64,000 nt of DNA from Paraburkholderia sp. (GTDB taxonomy: Bacteria > Pseudomonadota > Gammaproteobacteria > Burkholderiales > Burkholderiaceae): assembly GCF_004298475.1 (NCBI RefSeq), contig NZ_SCRP01000025.1, positions 53,402-117,401 on the forward strand. Reading direction: 5' to 3'. The notes beneath the pieces were generated by a model. It did no database searches, was not told the DNA's origin, and worked only from the letters and a program-made list of their open reading frames with translations. Below, piece by piece: positions 31,238 through 39,822 of the stretch (positions within the stretch are counted from its first letter, which is position 1; every line of letters starts with the position of its first letter). A program made the position numbers and the translations under genes.

Positions 31238-31579
31238 ATGTCTATCGTGACCACCGCATCCGGCCTCAAGTACGAGGACGTCACCGAAGGCGCCGGCGCC
31301 GAAGCGCGCGCGGGCCAGACCGTCAGCGTGCACTACACCGGCTGGCTGACGGACGGCCAGAAGTTCGATTCGAGCAAGGACCGCAATGATCCGTTCGCCT
31401 TCGTGCTGGGCGGCGGCATGGTCATCAAGGGCTGGGACGAAGGCGTGCAGGGCATGAAGGTCGGCGGCGTGCGCCGTCTGACGATTCCGCCGCAACTCGG
31501 CTACGGCGTGCGCGGCGCGGGCGGCGTGATTCCCCCGAACGCCACGCTCGTGTTCGAAGTGGAACTGCTCGGCGTTTAA
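31238..31579 (+). CDS. FKBP-type peptidyl-prolyl isomerase
   Basis: A 113-residue single-domain cytosolic FKBP. Family signatures are [18 protein letters not shown] (about 30-46), [23 protein letters not shown] (about 55-76), IPPQLGYG and the closing [13 protein letters not shown]. It catalyses cis-trans isomerisation of Xaa-Pro bonds and has the length and sequence of the small FKBPs common in Burkholderia. CAGGAG lies 7 nt upstream of the ATG. It is divergent from the kinase-like gene, sharing a spacer of about 190 bp. No signal peptide is present. Confidence 0.95.
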   Translation: MSIVTTASGLKYEDVTEGAGAEARAGQTVSVHYTGWLTDGQKFDSSKDRNDPFAFVLGGGMVIKGWDEGVQGMKVGGVRRLTIPPQLGYGVRGAGGVIPPNATLVFEVELLGV

Positions 31580-31612
31580 TACATCGACAGGTCGATACGT
31601 CGCGCACTCGCG

Positions 31613-31648
31613 CTCCTCGCCCTTCTTGCCCTTCTTGCCCTTCTTGCC
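31613..31648 (+). repeat. 9-bp tandem repeat upstream of the AraC-type gene
   Basis: One CTCCTCGCC and three exact CTTCTTGCC units lie directly before the GTG start at 31652 and occupy the place of a ribosome-binding site. The frame stays open back to the FKBP stop at 31577-31579, so the repeat would read Leu-Leu-Ala if an upstream start existed, but none of ATG, GTG or TTG occurs there in frame. Confidence 0.8.
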
Positions 31649-31651
31649 GCC

Positions 31652-32509
31652 GTGAATCCCCATCACCACGCGCCGGTCACCGCGCCCGGCGTCGCATTGC
31701 GCCGCTACGGCGCGGCCGAAGCGACCGATCTGCACGATTTTCACCAGATCGTGCTCGGGCTCGACGGTGCGATGGAGATGACCGTCGACGGCGTGGGCGA
31801 GCGTATCGACTGCTGTTCCGCCTGGCTGATCCCGGCCGGCGCACAGCACGACTACGCGGGAATCGGCGAAAACTGCCAACTGGTGCTCGATCTGCCCGCC
31901 ACGTCGCTCGCCGTGCCCGAACGGCTCTTTAGAGCGGCACGCGCGGTGCGCATCGATCCGGCGCTCACGCAGCTCGTGCAGCAGATCGCGCAGCAGGCCG
32001 TCCTGGCCGTGCCGCCGCGCGTCAGCGCCGATTCCACTGATTTCGCCGCTTCTGCCGATTTCACCGCTTCATACGCAAGACGATTTCACTGGGACGCGTC
32101 GGCGCGGCTGTGCGCCGCCGTCATCGCGCAAACCGGCATCGAGGGCGGCGCGGCCTTCGAAGCCGCAGCCGGTCTCGACTACGCGCGCATCGACCGCTGG
32201 CTGCGCGCGCATCTCGCAGAACCGCTGCGCATCGCCGACCTGGCCGCGCATTGCGGCTTCGGCATGCGGCGCTTCCACCAGCTTTTTATCGAGGCTTTCG
32301 GCGAAACGCCGCATCGCTATCTGCAGCGGCTGCGCCTCGATACCGCCCTGACGCTGCTCGCCGATCCGCGCCGCTCGCTCATCGACGTCGCGCTCGAAGT
32401 GGGCTTCGGCGATCAAAGCGCGTTCACCCATGCGTTCACGCGCCGCTTCGGCCTCGCACCGGGGCAATGGCGGACGTTGCCGCCCCAGGACAGCAGCGCG
32501 CGCCCGTAA
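31652..32509 (+). CDS. AraC-family transcriptional regulator
   Basis: A 285-residue regulator. The N-terminal half (about 10-90) is a cupin-like sensing domain (LHDFHQIVLGLDGAMEMTV). The C-terminal hundred residues hold two helix-turn-helix motifs: IADLAAHCGFGMRRFHQLF, and the second ending in ALEVGFGDQSAFTHAFTRRFGLAPGQWR, the AraC/XylS signature. Target genes are unknown; neighbours encode an FKBP and a MOSC protein. The only usable start is GTG at 31652, which has no Shine-Dalgarno because the 9-bp repeat lies there, so expression may be weak or depend on the repeat. Confidence 0.88.
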   Translation: MNPHHHAPVTAPGVALRRYGAAEATDLHDFHQIVLGLDGAMEMTVDGVGERIDCCSAWLIPAGAQHDYAGIGENCQLVLDLPATSLAVPERLFRAARAVRIDPALTQLVQQIAQQAVLAVPPRVSADSTDFAASADFTASYARRFHWDASARLCAAVIAQTGIEGGAAFEAAAGLDYARIDRWLRAHLAEPLRIADLAAHCGFGMRRFHQLFIEAFGETPHRYLQRLRLDTALTLLADPRRSLIDVALEVGFGDQSAFTHAFTRRFGLAPGQWRTLPPQDSSARP

Positions 32510-32544
32510 GCGCGGTCCCGCCGCTCATTTGCCCTCACTTAGCC

Positions 32545-33402
32545 TTACTCGTCGAAACGAAACGCCCACTGCGCCTGCGCACCCACAGCCACACGCTTGC
32601 CCGCTCCTGCCAGGATCATCGCGTTCTGGCCGAACGCCAGGCCGCCGTCCACGCGCGGGTCCGCGCGATACGCCGCCAGCGTGTCGAGCGGCTCGGCGGG
32701 CCATTGCGGGTCGTGCTCGCCCGTACGCTGGTCGATCGTCGTGATCGGGCAACGCGCGCACGGCTTCGCGAAGCGCAGCACCACGTCGCCGTCGATCTCC
32801 ATCGTCTCGATGAAGTCTTCGTCGAACGCACCCTCGCCGTCCACGACGATGTTCGGACGAAAGCGGCTCATCGGCACGGGCTGCGCGCCCTTTGCCACGA
32901 GCCGCGCGTTGAGGTCCGCGAGCGACGCCTCGCTCGTCACGAGCAGCGGGAAGGCGTCCGAGAACCGCACCGGCACGTCCTCGTCGTTCGTCCACTTGCG
33001 GCTCGCAAGACGCGTGACGTCGTGCGCGAATCGCACGAGGCGCAGCGGCACGCCCACGGCCTTCGTCAACCACTGTGCCGCTTCGTCGCCTTCGTCGAGC
33101 GCCTCGACCGTATCGCTCCAGACCGTCGCGCTCACACGGCGCGCTGCGGCCGGCGCTTCGAAAGGCAGCAGCAGCGAAGACGCCATGCCGTCCCTCGAAA
33201 GCCGCACGCCGTCCTCGACGAACGCGGGCACGATGCGCGCCATTGCCGCGTATTCGCGCTGCGAGACGAAGCGTCCCGTCTCGTCCACGGCCATCCAGTG
33301 ACGGTCCCACTTCAGCCCCCTGGCTTCGAGCTGCGCGTGATCGAGCGCGATAGCGCCGCACGACTTGACGGGGTAGACGAACAACGCGCGAATAACAGGC
33401 AT
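32545..33402 (-). CDS. MOSC-domain protein (YcbX-like, no ferredoxin domain)
   Basis: A 285-residue protein with an N-terminal MOSC_N beta barrel (about 1-120: MPVIRALFVYPVKSCGAI, GLKWDRHWM) and a C-terminal MOSC domain containing KPCARCPITTIDQRTG, whose Cys would bind the molybdenum cofactor sulfur. Relatives such as YcbX and mARC reduce N-hydroxylated compounds; this protein lacks the C-terminal 2Fe-2S domain of E. coli YcbX and would need a separate electron donor. The ATG at 33402 was chosen over one 24 codons upstream because AGAGGT precedes it and the family starts at this Met. Convergent with the AraC-type gene. Confidence 0.88.
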   Translation of the reverse strand: MPVIRALFVYPVKSCGAIALDHAQLEARGLKWDRHWMAVDETGRFVSQREYAAMARIVPAFVEDGVRLSRDGMASSLLLPFEAPAAARRVSATVWSDTVEALDEGDEAAQWLTKAVGVPLRLVRFAHDVTRLASRKWTNDEDVPVRFSDAFPLLVTSEASLADLNARLVAKGAQPVPMSRFRPNIVVDGEGAFDEDFIETMEIDGDVVLRFAKPCARCPITTIDQRTGEHDPQWPAEPLDTLAAYRADPRVDGGLAFGQNAMILAGAGKRVAVGAQAQWAFRFDE

Positions 33403-33431
33403 GGCAATCGACCTCTGCGATGATGAAATGC

Positions 33432-33462
33432 GGGCCGCGTTATACGGTAAAAAACGCGGCCC
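33432..33462 (-). terminator. Hairpin after metZ
   Basis: GGGCCGCGTT (33432-33441) pairs perfectly with AACGCGGCCC (33453-33462) around an 11-nt loop. It lies about 50 nt beyond the metZ stop. On the minus strand no U-run follows the stem, so it is either a weak terminator or an RNA-stabilising hairpin ahead of the MOSC gene. Confidence 0.5.
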
Positions 33463-33513
33463 AAACTGCTGCACAACGCGAAACTAACCCGGACGAAGCG
33501 ATAAAGAAGCCGC

Positions 33514-34728
33514 TCAGGCCGCCGCGTCGAGCCCGCGCGCGAGATCGTTGCGGATGTCCTGTGCGTTTTCGAGGCCGACGGCAAGCCGGATCAGGCCTTC
33601 GGTGATGCCCGCCGCCTCGCGTGCTTCCGGCGCGATCCGGCCATGCGTGGTCGTGGCCGGGTGCGTGATCGTCGTGCGCGTATCGCCGAGATTGCCCGTG
33701 ATCGAGCACACTTTCGTGTTGTCGATCACGCGCCAGGCGTTCGCGCGCTGCTGTTCCGGCGTGTCGCCCTTCAGCTCGAACGAGACGATCGCACCGCCCA
33801 ATTTCTGCTGACGCATCGCGAGCGCATGCTGCGGATGCGACGGGAGGCCCGGATAGAACACGCGTTTGACAGCCGGATGCGCTTCGAGCCAGCTCGCGAT
33901 TTCGAGCGCGTTGGCCGACTGCTTTTCGACGCGCAGCGACAGCGTCTCCAGGCCCTTGAGCAGCACCCACGCGTTGAACGCGGAGAGCGTCGGGCCCGCG
34001 CTGCGCACGAACGGGAACACCTTTTCCATGATGAATTGCCGCGAGCCCACGAGCGCGCCGCCGAGCACGCGGCCCTGGCCGTCGAGGAACTTGGTGGCCG
34101 AGTGCATCACGACATCGGCACCGAGCTTGAGCGGCTGCTGCAATGCGGGGCTGCAAAAACAGTTGTCGACGACGAACAGCGCGTTCGCAGCCTTCGAAAT
34201 CTTGCTGATCGCTTCGATATCGGCCACTTCGGTCAGCGGATTCGAGGGCGTTTCGAGGAAGAACATCTTCGTCTCGGGGCGCACGGCGTTTTGCCACGCG
34301 TCGAGATCGGCGGGATCGACAAACGTGGTCGTGATGCCGAACTTGCCGAAGATCTGCGAGAACATGCCGATGGTCGAGCCGAAGATGCTCTGCGAGCTGA
34401 CGATGTGATCGCCCGCCTGCAGCGCCGCCATCACGACCGAGAGAATCGCCGACATGCCCGACGCCGTCGCCATGCACGCCTCGCCGCCTTCGAGCGCCGC
34501 GAGCCGGTCCTGGAACATCGTCACAGTCGGGTTCGTGAAGCGCGAGTACGTGTAGCTGGTTTCGGCGGTCTTGAAGCGCTCGGCGGCTTCGCCGGCGCTC
34601 GAAAAGCAGAAGCTCGACGTGAGGTAGAGCGCTTCCGAATGTTCGTTGAATTCGCTGCGCAGCGTACCCGAGCGCACGGCGAGGGTGTCGAAGTTAAAGG
34701 TGTCGTCCATGTTCGTGTTGTTTCCCAT
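33514..34728 (-). CDS. metZ: O-succinylhomoserine sulfhydrylase
   Basis: MetZ makes homocysteine directly from O-succinylhomoserine and sulfide in methionine synthesis. A 404-residue PLP enzyme of the Cys/Met metabolism family, with SYTYSRFTNPTVTMFQ, the PLP lysine Lys213 in MHSATKFLDGQGRVLGG and the C-terminal ITHPATTTHGRI. The gene context (directly after purF) and the sequence match MetZ of pseudomonads and Burkholderia. ATG at 34728 is given; an ATG six codons in (34710) is equally possible, and neither has a strong ribosome-binding site. A terminator ends 19 nt before the start and a SAM-II-like element lies upstream, so transcription should fall when SAM is plentiful. Confidence 0.93.
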   Translation of the reverse strand: MGNNTNMDDTFNFDTLAVRSGTLRSEFNEHSEALYLTSSFCFSSAGEAAERFKTAETSYTYSRFTNPTVTMFQDRLAALEGGEACMATASGMSAILSVVMAALQAGDHIVSSQSIFGSTIGMFSQIFGKFGITTTFVDPADLDAWQNAVRPETKMFFLETPSNPLTEVADIEAISKISKAANALFVVDNCFCSPALQQPLKLGADVVMHSATKFLDGQGRVLGGALVGSRQFIMEKVFPFVRSAGPTLSAFNAWVLLKGLETLSLRVEKQSANALEIASWLEAHPAVKRVFYPGLPSHPQHALAMRQQKLGGAIVSFELKGDTPEQQRANAWRVIDNTKVCSITGNLGDTRTTITHPATTTHGRIAPEAREAAGITEGLIRLAVGLENAQDIRNDLARGLDAAA

Positions 34729-34746
34729 TCGAAGATCATCGGGCGC

Positions 34747-34781
34747 AAAAAAGCCCGCTTTGCGTCGGCAGAAGCGGGCTT
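34747..34781 (-). terminator. Intrinsic terminator in the metZ leader
   Basis: AAGCCCGCTT (34751-34760) pairs with AAGCGGGCTT (34772-34781) around an 11-nt loop. Read on the minus strand the stem ends in a run of six U (34752 down to 34747). It sits 57 nt downstream of the riboswitch-like core and 19 nt before metZ. It could simply end the purF transcript, but its position fits the expression platform of the riboswitch better. Confidence 0.85.
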
Positions 34782-34837
34782 TCGGGTATCGGGGCAGCAG
34801 CGAGGCGTTTCGAATTCAGACTTCCGGTTCGATGCCC

Positions 34838-34900
34838 TTCGCTTTAGCTGTTTCGGGTTGCCCCGCGTCCGCAAGCTGAGATCAAATCGACGCAGGCGCC
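34838..34900 (-). promoter_or_regulatory. SAM-II-like riboswitch upstream of metZ
   Basis: On the minus strand this leader holds the SAM-II (metA RNA) core in order. A P1 stem of 8 bp, CCUGCGUC / GACGCGGG including one G-U, encloses a loop that begins GAUUUGAUC and contains AGCUUGCG. After it come GAAAC and AGCUAAAGC. Between P1 and the GAAACAGCUAAAGC segment a small hairpin GGG-GCAA-CCC is inserted or overlaps the base of P1, as in long-loop variants. SAM-II RNAs bind SAM and repress methionine genes. Recognition is by eye against the remembered consensus; downstream metZ and the terminator support it strongly. Confidence 0.75.
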
Positions 34901-34959
34901 TATGCTAACACGCGAAAGCGCACGGCACACGCGCCTGCCCTCATACGTCAACTCGCGCG

Positions 34960-36507
34960 TCAATCCACCGAGAGTTGCAGATGCAGTTGCGAGCGCGTCG
35001 TGCCGCCGTCCATCGCATCGCTCGCCGCATCGCGGTCCGATTGCGCCTGCGGCGCAAGACGTGCCGCTTCGATGTTGTCGAGGTACGCACTCGTGACGTC
35101 GCCGGTGATGTAGTCGCCGTCGAAGCACGAAGCCTCGAAGCCCGTGATCTCCGGATTGATGTCGCGCACTGCCTGCTTGAGCGCGTCGACGTCCTGATAC
35201 ACGAGGTGATCCGCGCCGATGATGCGCGCCACTTCTTCATCCGTGCGGCCGTGCGCGACGAGTTCGCCGCGCGTGGGCATGTCGATGCCGTACACGTTCG
35301 GATACTTCACGGGCGGCGCCGCCGAAGCGAAGATCACGCTGGTCGCGCCCGCGTCGCGCGCCATCTGCACGATTTCGTGCGAGGTGGTGCCGCGCACGAT
35401 CGAGTCGTCGACGATCAGCACGTTCTTGCCCTTGAACTCGATACCCATGGCATTGAGCTTCTGGCGCACCGACTTCTTGCGCACCGCCTGGCCCGGCATG
35501 ATGAAGGTGCGGCCCACATAGCGGTTCTTGAAGAAGCCTTCGCGATATTCCACGCCGAGTTTAGCCGCGACCTGCATCGCCGCGGGACGCGACGAATCGG
35601 GAATCGGCATTACGACGTCGATCTTCACGTCGGGCAGTACGCGCCGGATTTTCTCGGCGAGATAGTCGCCCATGCGCAGACGCGCGTTGTAGACCGGCAC
35701 GCCGTCGAGCACGGAGTCCGGACGCGCGAGGTAGACCAGTTCGAAGATGCAGGGATTAAGGCTCGGTGTCGTCGCGCACTGCTGCGCGTGGAAGTTGCCG
35801 TCGAAGTCGATGAACACGGCTTCGCCCGGCGCCACGTCGCGCACGAATTCGAAGCCGATGCCTTCGAGCGCGACCGATTCCGAGGCCACCATCCATTCCG
35901 TGCCCTCGGACGTTTCACGCTTGCCGACGCACAGCGGGCGGATGCCGAACGGGTCGCGGAACGCGAGCAGGCCGTAACCGGCAATCAGCGAAACGATCGC
36001 GTACGAGCCGCGCACGCGCCGGTGGACGCCCGAGACGGCCTTGAAGAGCGCCGTGGGATCGAGTTCGAGGCCGGAACTGGCCGTCTGCATTTCGTGCGCG
36101 AGCACGTTGAGCAGCACTTCGGTATCGGAATTGGTGTTGATGTGCCGGCGATCGACGCGGAACATCTCTTCCTTGAGCTGTTGCCAGTTCGTGAGGTTGC
36201 CGTTATGCGCGAGGATGATGCCGAACGGCGCGTTCACGTAGAACGGCTGGGCCTCCTCTTCACTCGTCGCCGAACCGGCGGTCGGGTAGCGCACCTGGCC
36301 GATGCCGGTGGTGCCCGGGAGGCTACGCATGTTGCGCGTGCGGAACACGTCGCGCACCATGCCGTTGGCCTTGTGCATATGGAACCGGGTGCCGTTCGCG
36401 GTGGCGATGCCGGCCGCGTCCTGACCGCGGTGCTGCAGGAGCAGCAGCGCGTCATAGAGGAGCTGGTTGACGGGAGAGCGGGAAACTACGCCTACGATGC
36501 CGCACAT
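34960..36507 (-). CDS. purF: Amidophosphoribosyltransferase
   Basis: PurF catalyses the first committed step of purine synthesis, PRPP plus glutamine to phosphoribosylamine. 515 residues. Cys2 of MCGIVGVV becomes the N-terminal nucleophile of the glutaminase domain; LQHRGQDAAGIA and GHNGNLTN-type LAHNGNLTN follow. The phosphoribosyltransferase domain carries the PRPP motif VLIVDDSIVRGTTS. The ATG at 36507 starts exactly on the catalytic Cys. It lies 101 bp downstream of cvpA, the partner seen with purF across proteobacteria. Confidence 0.97.
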   Translation of the reverse strand: MCGIVGVVSRSPVNQLLYDALLLLQHRGQDAAGIATANGTRFHMHKANGMVRDVFRTRNMRSLPGTTGIGQVRYPTAGSATSEEEAQPFYVNAPFGIILAHNGNLTNWQQLKEEMFRVDRRHINTNSDTEVLLNVLAHEMQTASSGLELDPTALFKAVSGVHRRVRGSYAIVSLIAGYGLLAFRDPFGIRPLCVGKRETSEGTEWMVASESVALEGIGFEFVRDVAPGEAVFIDFDGNFHAQQCATTPSLNPCIFELVYLARPDSVLDGVPVYNARLRMGDYLAEKIRRVLPDVKIDVVMPIPDSSRPAAMQVAAKLGVEYREGFFKNRYVGRTFIMPGQAVRKKSVRQKLNAMGIEFKGKNVLIVDDSIVRGTTSHEIVQMARDAGATSVIFASAAPPVKYPNVYGIDMPTRGELVAHGRTDEEVARIIGADHLVYQDVDALKQAVRDINPEITGFEASCFDGDYITGDVTSAYLDNIEAARLAPQAQSDRDAASDAMDGGTTRSQLHLQLSVD

Positions 36508-36608
36508 GGCAGGTCCTTCAAAAAAGCGAAATCGGTAGCGGGGGACGGTCGGAGCCGGTCCTGCGCCGCGTGGGTGCAGTGCTGCCGCACCGCGCCGCCA
36601 GCGTCACG

Positions 36609-37103
36609 TCAGACGTGAACGTAGTGAGCGAGCGTTTGGGGCAACAGCGGCTTCAGTTCGCGCACGCCCTGCTCGGCATAGCGCCGCAGCAGCGCATCGC
36701 GCCAGAAGTCCTGCTGGGGCAGCTCGGTCAGTCCGCCAAGGATGACGAGAATCAGCACCAGCACGACGCCTCGCACGAGGCCGAACATCAATCCGAGCGA
36801 CCGGTCCACGCCGGACAGTCCGGTCACCTGCACCAACCGTCCCAGCAACGCGTTCACCACACCGGCCGCGAACACGACCGCGATCACGATCAGCGCGAAA
36901 ACAATCAGCCACTGCGTGACGGCGCCGCCCGGCCAGTGCGCCGGCATCCACGGCACCACGCGTTCCACGTAGCGGCACGCCACGAGAAACGCCACGACCC
37001 AGCCGATCAAGCCAAAAATTTCGCCGATGAATCCGCGCCACGCGCCGCGCAGCGCCGACACGCCAATCACCGCCATTACAGCGTAGTCGAATGCGGTGAA
37101 CAT
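36609..37103 (-). CDS. cvpA: CvpA family membrane protein
   Basis: A 164-residue inner-membrane protein with four hydrophobic helices (about 8-24, 28-46, 64-86 and 100-125). CvpA is required for colicin V production in E. coli and is linked to envelope homeostasis and purine genes; its biochemical role is unsettled. The signature segment SALRGAWRGFIGEIFGLIGW is present. It begins 7 bp after the SPOR gene and precedes purF, the common arrangement. Confidence 0.92.
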   Translation of the reverse strand: MFTAFDYAVMAVIGVSALRGAWRGFIGEIFGLIGWVVAFLVACRYVERVVPWMPAHWPGGAVTQWLIVFALIVIAVVFAAGVVNALLGRLVQVTGLSGVDRSLGLMFGLVRGVVLVLILVILGGLTELPQQDFWRDALLRRYAEQGVRELKPLLPQTLAHYVHV

Positions 37104-37110
37104 CGGCCTG

Positions 37111-38208
37111 TTATTCCGCTGCCCCGTTCGCGCCTGCCATCAGCCCCGCACCGCGCACTTTCGCAATCGCATCGAGGGCCGCCGCGCGGTCCGGGAACGG
37201 CCCCGCGCGCAACAGCGTGCGCATCGAGCCATCGGCTTGCTTGCGCTGTTCCATATATGCGGGCACACCCGCGGCTTTCAACTTCGCTACCCAGTTGCGC
37301 GCCGTCGCCTCGCTCGGGAATGCGCCGAGCTGCACCGCAAAGCGCGCTCCGGGCGGCACGGCCGGCGTGGCCGAACCGTTCCCGCTGTTGTCCGCGCTCG
37401 CCCTGGCGGACTGGCTCGATGCGTCGAGCGGCTTGCCGCGCGACGCCGCTGCCGCAGTGTTTTCGGGGGTGTTCGCCGATGTATTCGTTGCCGTGATCGC
37501 GGCCGAATTTGCCGCCGTCGTTGCGGTATTTGCAGCGGCCTGGGCGGCGGGCTTGCTCGCGCGCTGCGTTTGCCTCGGCTGATTCTGTGCGGTTTGTGCC
37601 CCCTTGCCGGAAGGCGCCGCAGGGCCAGATGCGGTCGCGGCAGCCTTCGCCGCAGCCTTCGCCGCAGCCTTCGCCGTAGCAGGCGTGCTGGCCGGTGCGG
37701 CGGGCGCATTCTGCGCGACTTGCGCCGCAGCCGGAGCGGCCGGGACGGCCGCCGATGCGCCGGACGTCGCCGCGCTCAGGCCCGACGCGACGGGATTATC
37801 CGGCGCAACGCCCGCCTGGGTGTCCTCGGCCTGGTCGCGTTGCGCGAACCGGGAAACCGGACGGCCGGGAATATCGATCGCGATGTCGTCGGTGACGGGT
37901 TTCGGATGCGAATCGAGCACCATCGGCAGGATCACGATGGCCGCCACGACGAGCGCGATTGCGCCGACGAGCCGCCGCCGCGCGCGCTGCTTTTCGGGCA
38001 AGGTGGGATCGAGGAGCATCGCCTCGGCGTTGCCGGAGACGTCCGGCCGACGACTGCGCCGCTCGACGCGCGCGCTCTGGCTGCCCTGGCCACCCTGGCT
38101 CACATTACGCCGGCGTGAGCTGCTGCTAGAGCCATTGCTTGAGCCGGTTTCGGCGCTGCGCCGTCGCGGCGCCGAGTCGTCTTTCTTGCCGAACGAGAAA
38201 ATTCCCAT
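37111..38208 (-). CDS. SPOR-domain membrane protein (DedD-like)
   Basis: A 365-residue bitopic protein. A basic, Ser-rich cytoplasmic part (1-78) precedes one membrane helix (LVGAIALVVAAIVILPMVL, about 80-98). A long Ala/Pro-rich periplasmic linker follows, then a C-terminal SPOR domain (about 285-360: RFAVQLGAFPSEATARNWVAKL). SPOR domains bind glycan strands without stem peptides at the division septum, so it is probably a septal protein like DedD. The linker contains a KAAAKAAAKAAA run encoded by 12-bp repeats near 37630-37680. It lies between folC and cvpA, where dedD-like genes are usual. Confidence 0.88.
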   Translation of the reverse strand: MGIFSFGKKDDSAPRRRSAETGSSNGSSSSSRRRNVSQGGQGSQSARVERRSRRPDVSGNAEAMLLDPTLPEKQRARRRLVGAIALVVAAIVILPMVLDSHPKPVTDDIAIDIPGRPVSRFAQRDQAEDTQAGVAPDNPVASGLSAATSGASAAVPAAPAAAQVAQNAPAAPASTPATAKAAAKAAAKAAATASGPAAPSGKGAQTAQNQPRQTQRASKPAAQAAANTATTAANSAAITATNTSANTPENTAAAASRGKPLDASSQSARASADNSGNGSATPAVPPGARFAVQLGAFPSEATARNWVAKLKAAGVPAYMEQRKQADGSMRTLLRAGPFPDRAAALDAIAKVRGAGLMAGANGAAE

Positions 38209-38262
38209 GTATGGCTGCTTTTGGCCTGGTATCTGCGTGGCGGCGTGCGAGATGCCGTGCGT

Positions 38263-39573
38263 TCAATGCTGCTGGGACTTTCGCAAAGCAATCACGCCCG
38301 CGACTGTCAAGAAACTGCCGAAAACGAGAATTCTATCATTTTCGCCTGCGCGTTTTAGCGCATCTTGAAACGCGGCGGCCGGTGATTCGTAGCGCGTCAC
38401 GCTGCTGTCGGGACTATCGACGACGCCCGCCGCCCGCAGCGTCCCTTCAAGCTCTTCCGCCGAGGCTGCGCGCGTGCCGGGCAGATCGGTGACGCACCAG
38501 TGGTCGATCTCGCCCTTGAGGTGGCGCAGCACGCCCGCGATGTCCTTGTCGCGCATGGCGCCGAACACGGCGTAAGTGTAGGGAAAGTAGCCCATGCCGC
38601 CGAGATTTTGCGCCAGCACAGCCGCCGCATGCGGATTGTGGCCGACGTCGAGCACCACCGCAGGCTTGCCCGGCAGCACCTGGAAACGGCCCGACAGCTC
38701 GACGTTCGCGAGGCCGAGACGGATGTCCTGCGCCGAAACGGGCACGCGATCACGCATCGCTTCGAGCGCCGCCAGCGCCGCCGACGTGTTGATGAGCTGA
38801 TTTGCGCCGCGCAGCGCGGGATACGCGAGCGCGGAACGGCGTTGCGCGCGGCCCACGTAGCTCCACTGCTGGCGCTCGCTGCCCGCCTGCCCTTCGTAGC
38901 GGAAATCGCGGCCGAAGAGCCACAGATCGGCGCAGATGGCCTTTGCGTGGTCGACGAGCGTTTGCGGCGGCATCGGATCGGCGCAGATGGCGGGCCTGCC
39001 CGCACGGAAGATGCCGGCCTTTTCGAAGCCGATCTTCTCGCGCGTATCGCCCAGGTACTGGGTGTGGTCGATATCGATGCTGGTGACGATCGCGCAGTCG
39101 GTATCGAGCACGTTCACGGCGTCCAGACGGCCGCCGAGGCCCACTTCCAGGATCACGGCGTCGAGCCCGCGCGAGGCGAACAGGTGCATGATCGCGAGCG
39201 TCGTGAATTCGAAGTAGGTCAGCGAAACCGGCTGCGCCAGCGACAGACGGGCCGCTTCCACCGCCTCGAAATGCTCCAGGAGATCCGCATCGCTCGCCTC
39301 GTTGCCGTCGATGCGCGCGCGCTCGTTGAACGCGAGCAGATGCGGCGACGTATGGCAGCCGACGTGATAGCCGGCCTTCAGCAGGATGGTTTCGAGAATC
39401 GCGCAGGTCGAGCCCTTCCCGTTCGTGCCGCCGACCGTGAAGATCGGGCAGGCGAACTCCAGTTGCAGCGCTTCCTTGACCTGGCGGATGCGCTCGAGGC
39501 CCATGTCGATGCCGACCGGATGTGCGGTTTCAAGGTGCGTGAGCCACGCGTCGAGGGAGGAAAAGGTGCTCAT
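38263..39573 (-). CDS. folC: Dihydrofolate synthase / folylpolyglutamate synthase
   Basis: FolC adds glutamate to dihydropteroate and to folates. 436 residues, Mur-ligase-like: the P-loop is GGTNGKGSTCA (about 47-57), followed by GCHTSPHLLAFNERARIDG and VGLGGRLDAVN. The central SIDIDHTQYLGDTREKIGFEKAGIF binds Mg-ATP and the carbamylated Lys region. VLDVGHNPHAA lies in the C-terminal Rossmann domain. Length is normal. The order accD-folC-SPOR-cvpA-purF matches other Burkholderiales. Confidence 0.96.
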   Translation of the reverse strand: MSTFSSLDAWLTHLETAHPVGIDMGLERIRQVKEALQLEFACPIFTVGGTNGKGSTCAILETILLKAGYHVGCHTSPHLLAFNERARIDGNEASDADLLEHFEAVEAARLSLAQPVSLTYFEFTTLAIMHLFASRGLDAVILEVGLGGRLDAVNVLDTDCAIVTSIDIDHTQYLGDTREKIGFEKAGIFRAGRPAICADPMPPQTLVDHAKAICADLWLFGRDFRYEGQAGSERQQWSYVGRAQRRSALAYPALRGANQLINTSAALAALEAMRDRVPVSAQDIRLGLANVELSGRFQVLPGKPAVVLDVGHNPHAAAVLAQNLGGMGYFPYTYAVFGAMRDKDIAGVLRHLKGEIDHWCVTDLPGTRAASAEELEGTLRAAGVVDSPDSSVTRYESPAAAFQDALKRAGENDRILVFGSFLTVAGVIALRKSQQH

Positions 39574-39765
39574 CGGAGAAGTCGTAGCCTGCGGGGTTCG
39601 CGTCCGGCGCTCGTGCCGGTCACGCTAAAGATCCGCTTAAAACAGGCATTATCGCGGAAACGACAGCGCGCCGCTCGCTTACGCATGCGGCGCGCGGGGG
39701 TATGTGGGCTGGACTGCGGCGGGTGTGCTGCGGGGGTTTGTGCTGAGGCAGTCTGTGCTGCAAGC

Positions 39766-39804
39766 GCGTGCCCTTCTCGCGCGCGCCGCATGAGAAGGGC
39801 ACGC
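39766..39804 (-). terminator. Long hairpin at the 3' end of accD
   Basis: GCGTGCCCTTCTC (39766-39778) and GAGAAGGGCACGC (39792-39804) form a perfect 13-bp stem with a 13-nt G/C-rich loop, 18 nt beyond the accD stop. No U-run follows on the minus strand, so it is a candidate factor-independent terminator of weak type or a 3' stabiliser within the accD-folC spacer. Confidence 0.5.
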
Positions 39805-39822
39805 GCAGGAAGGCACGGGGAA

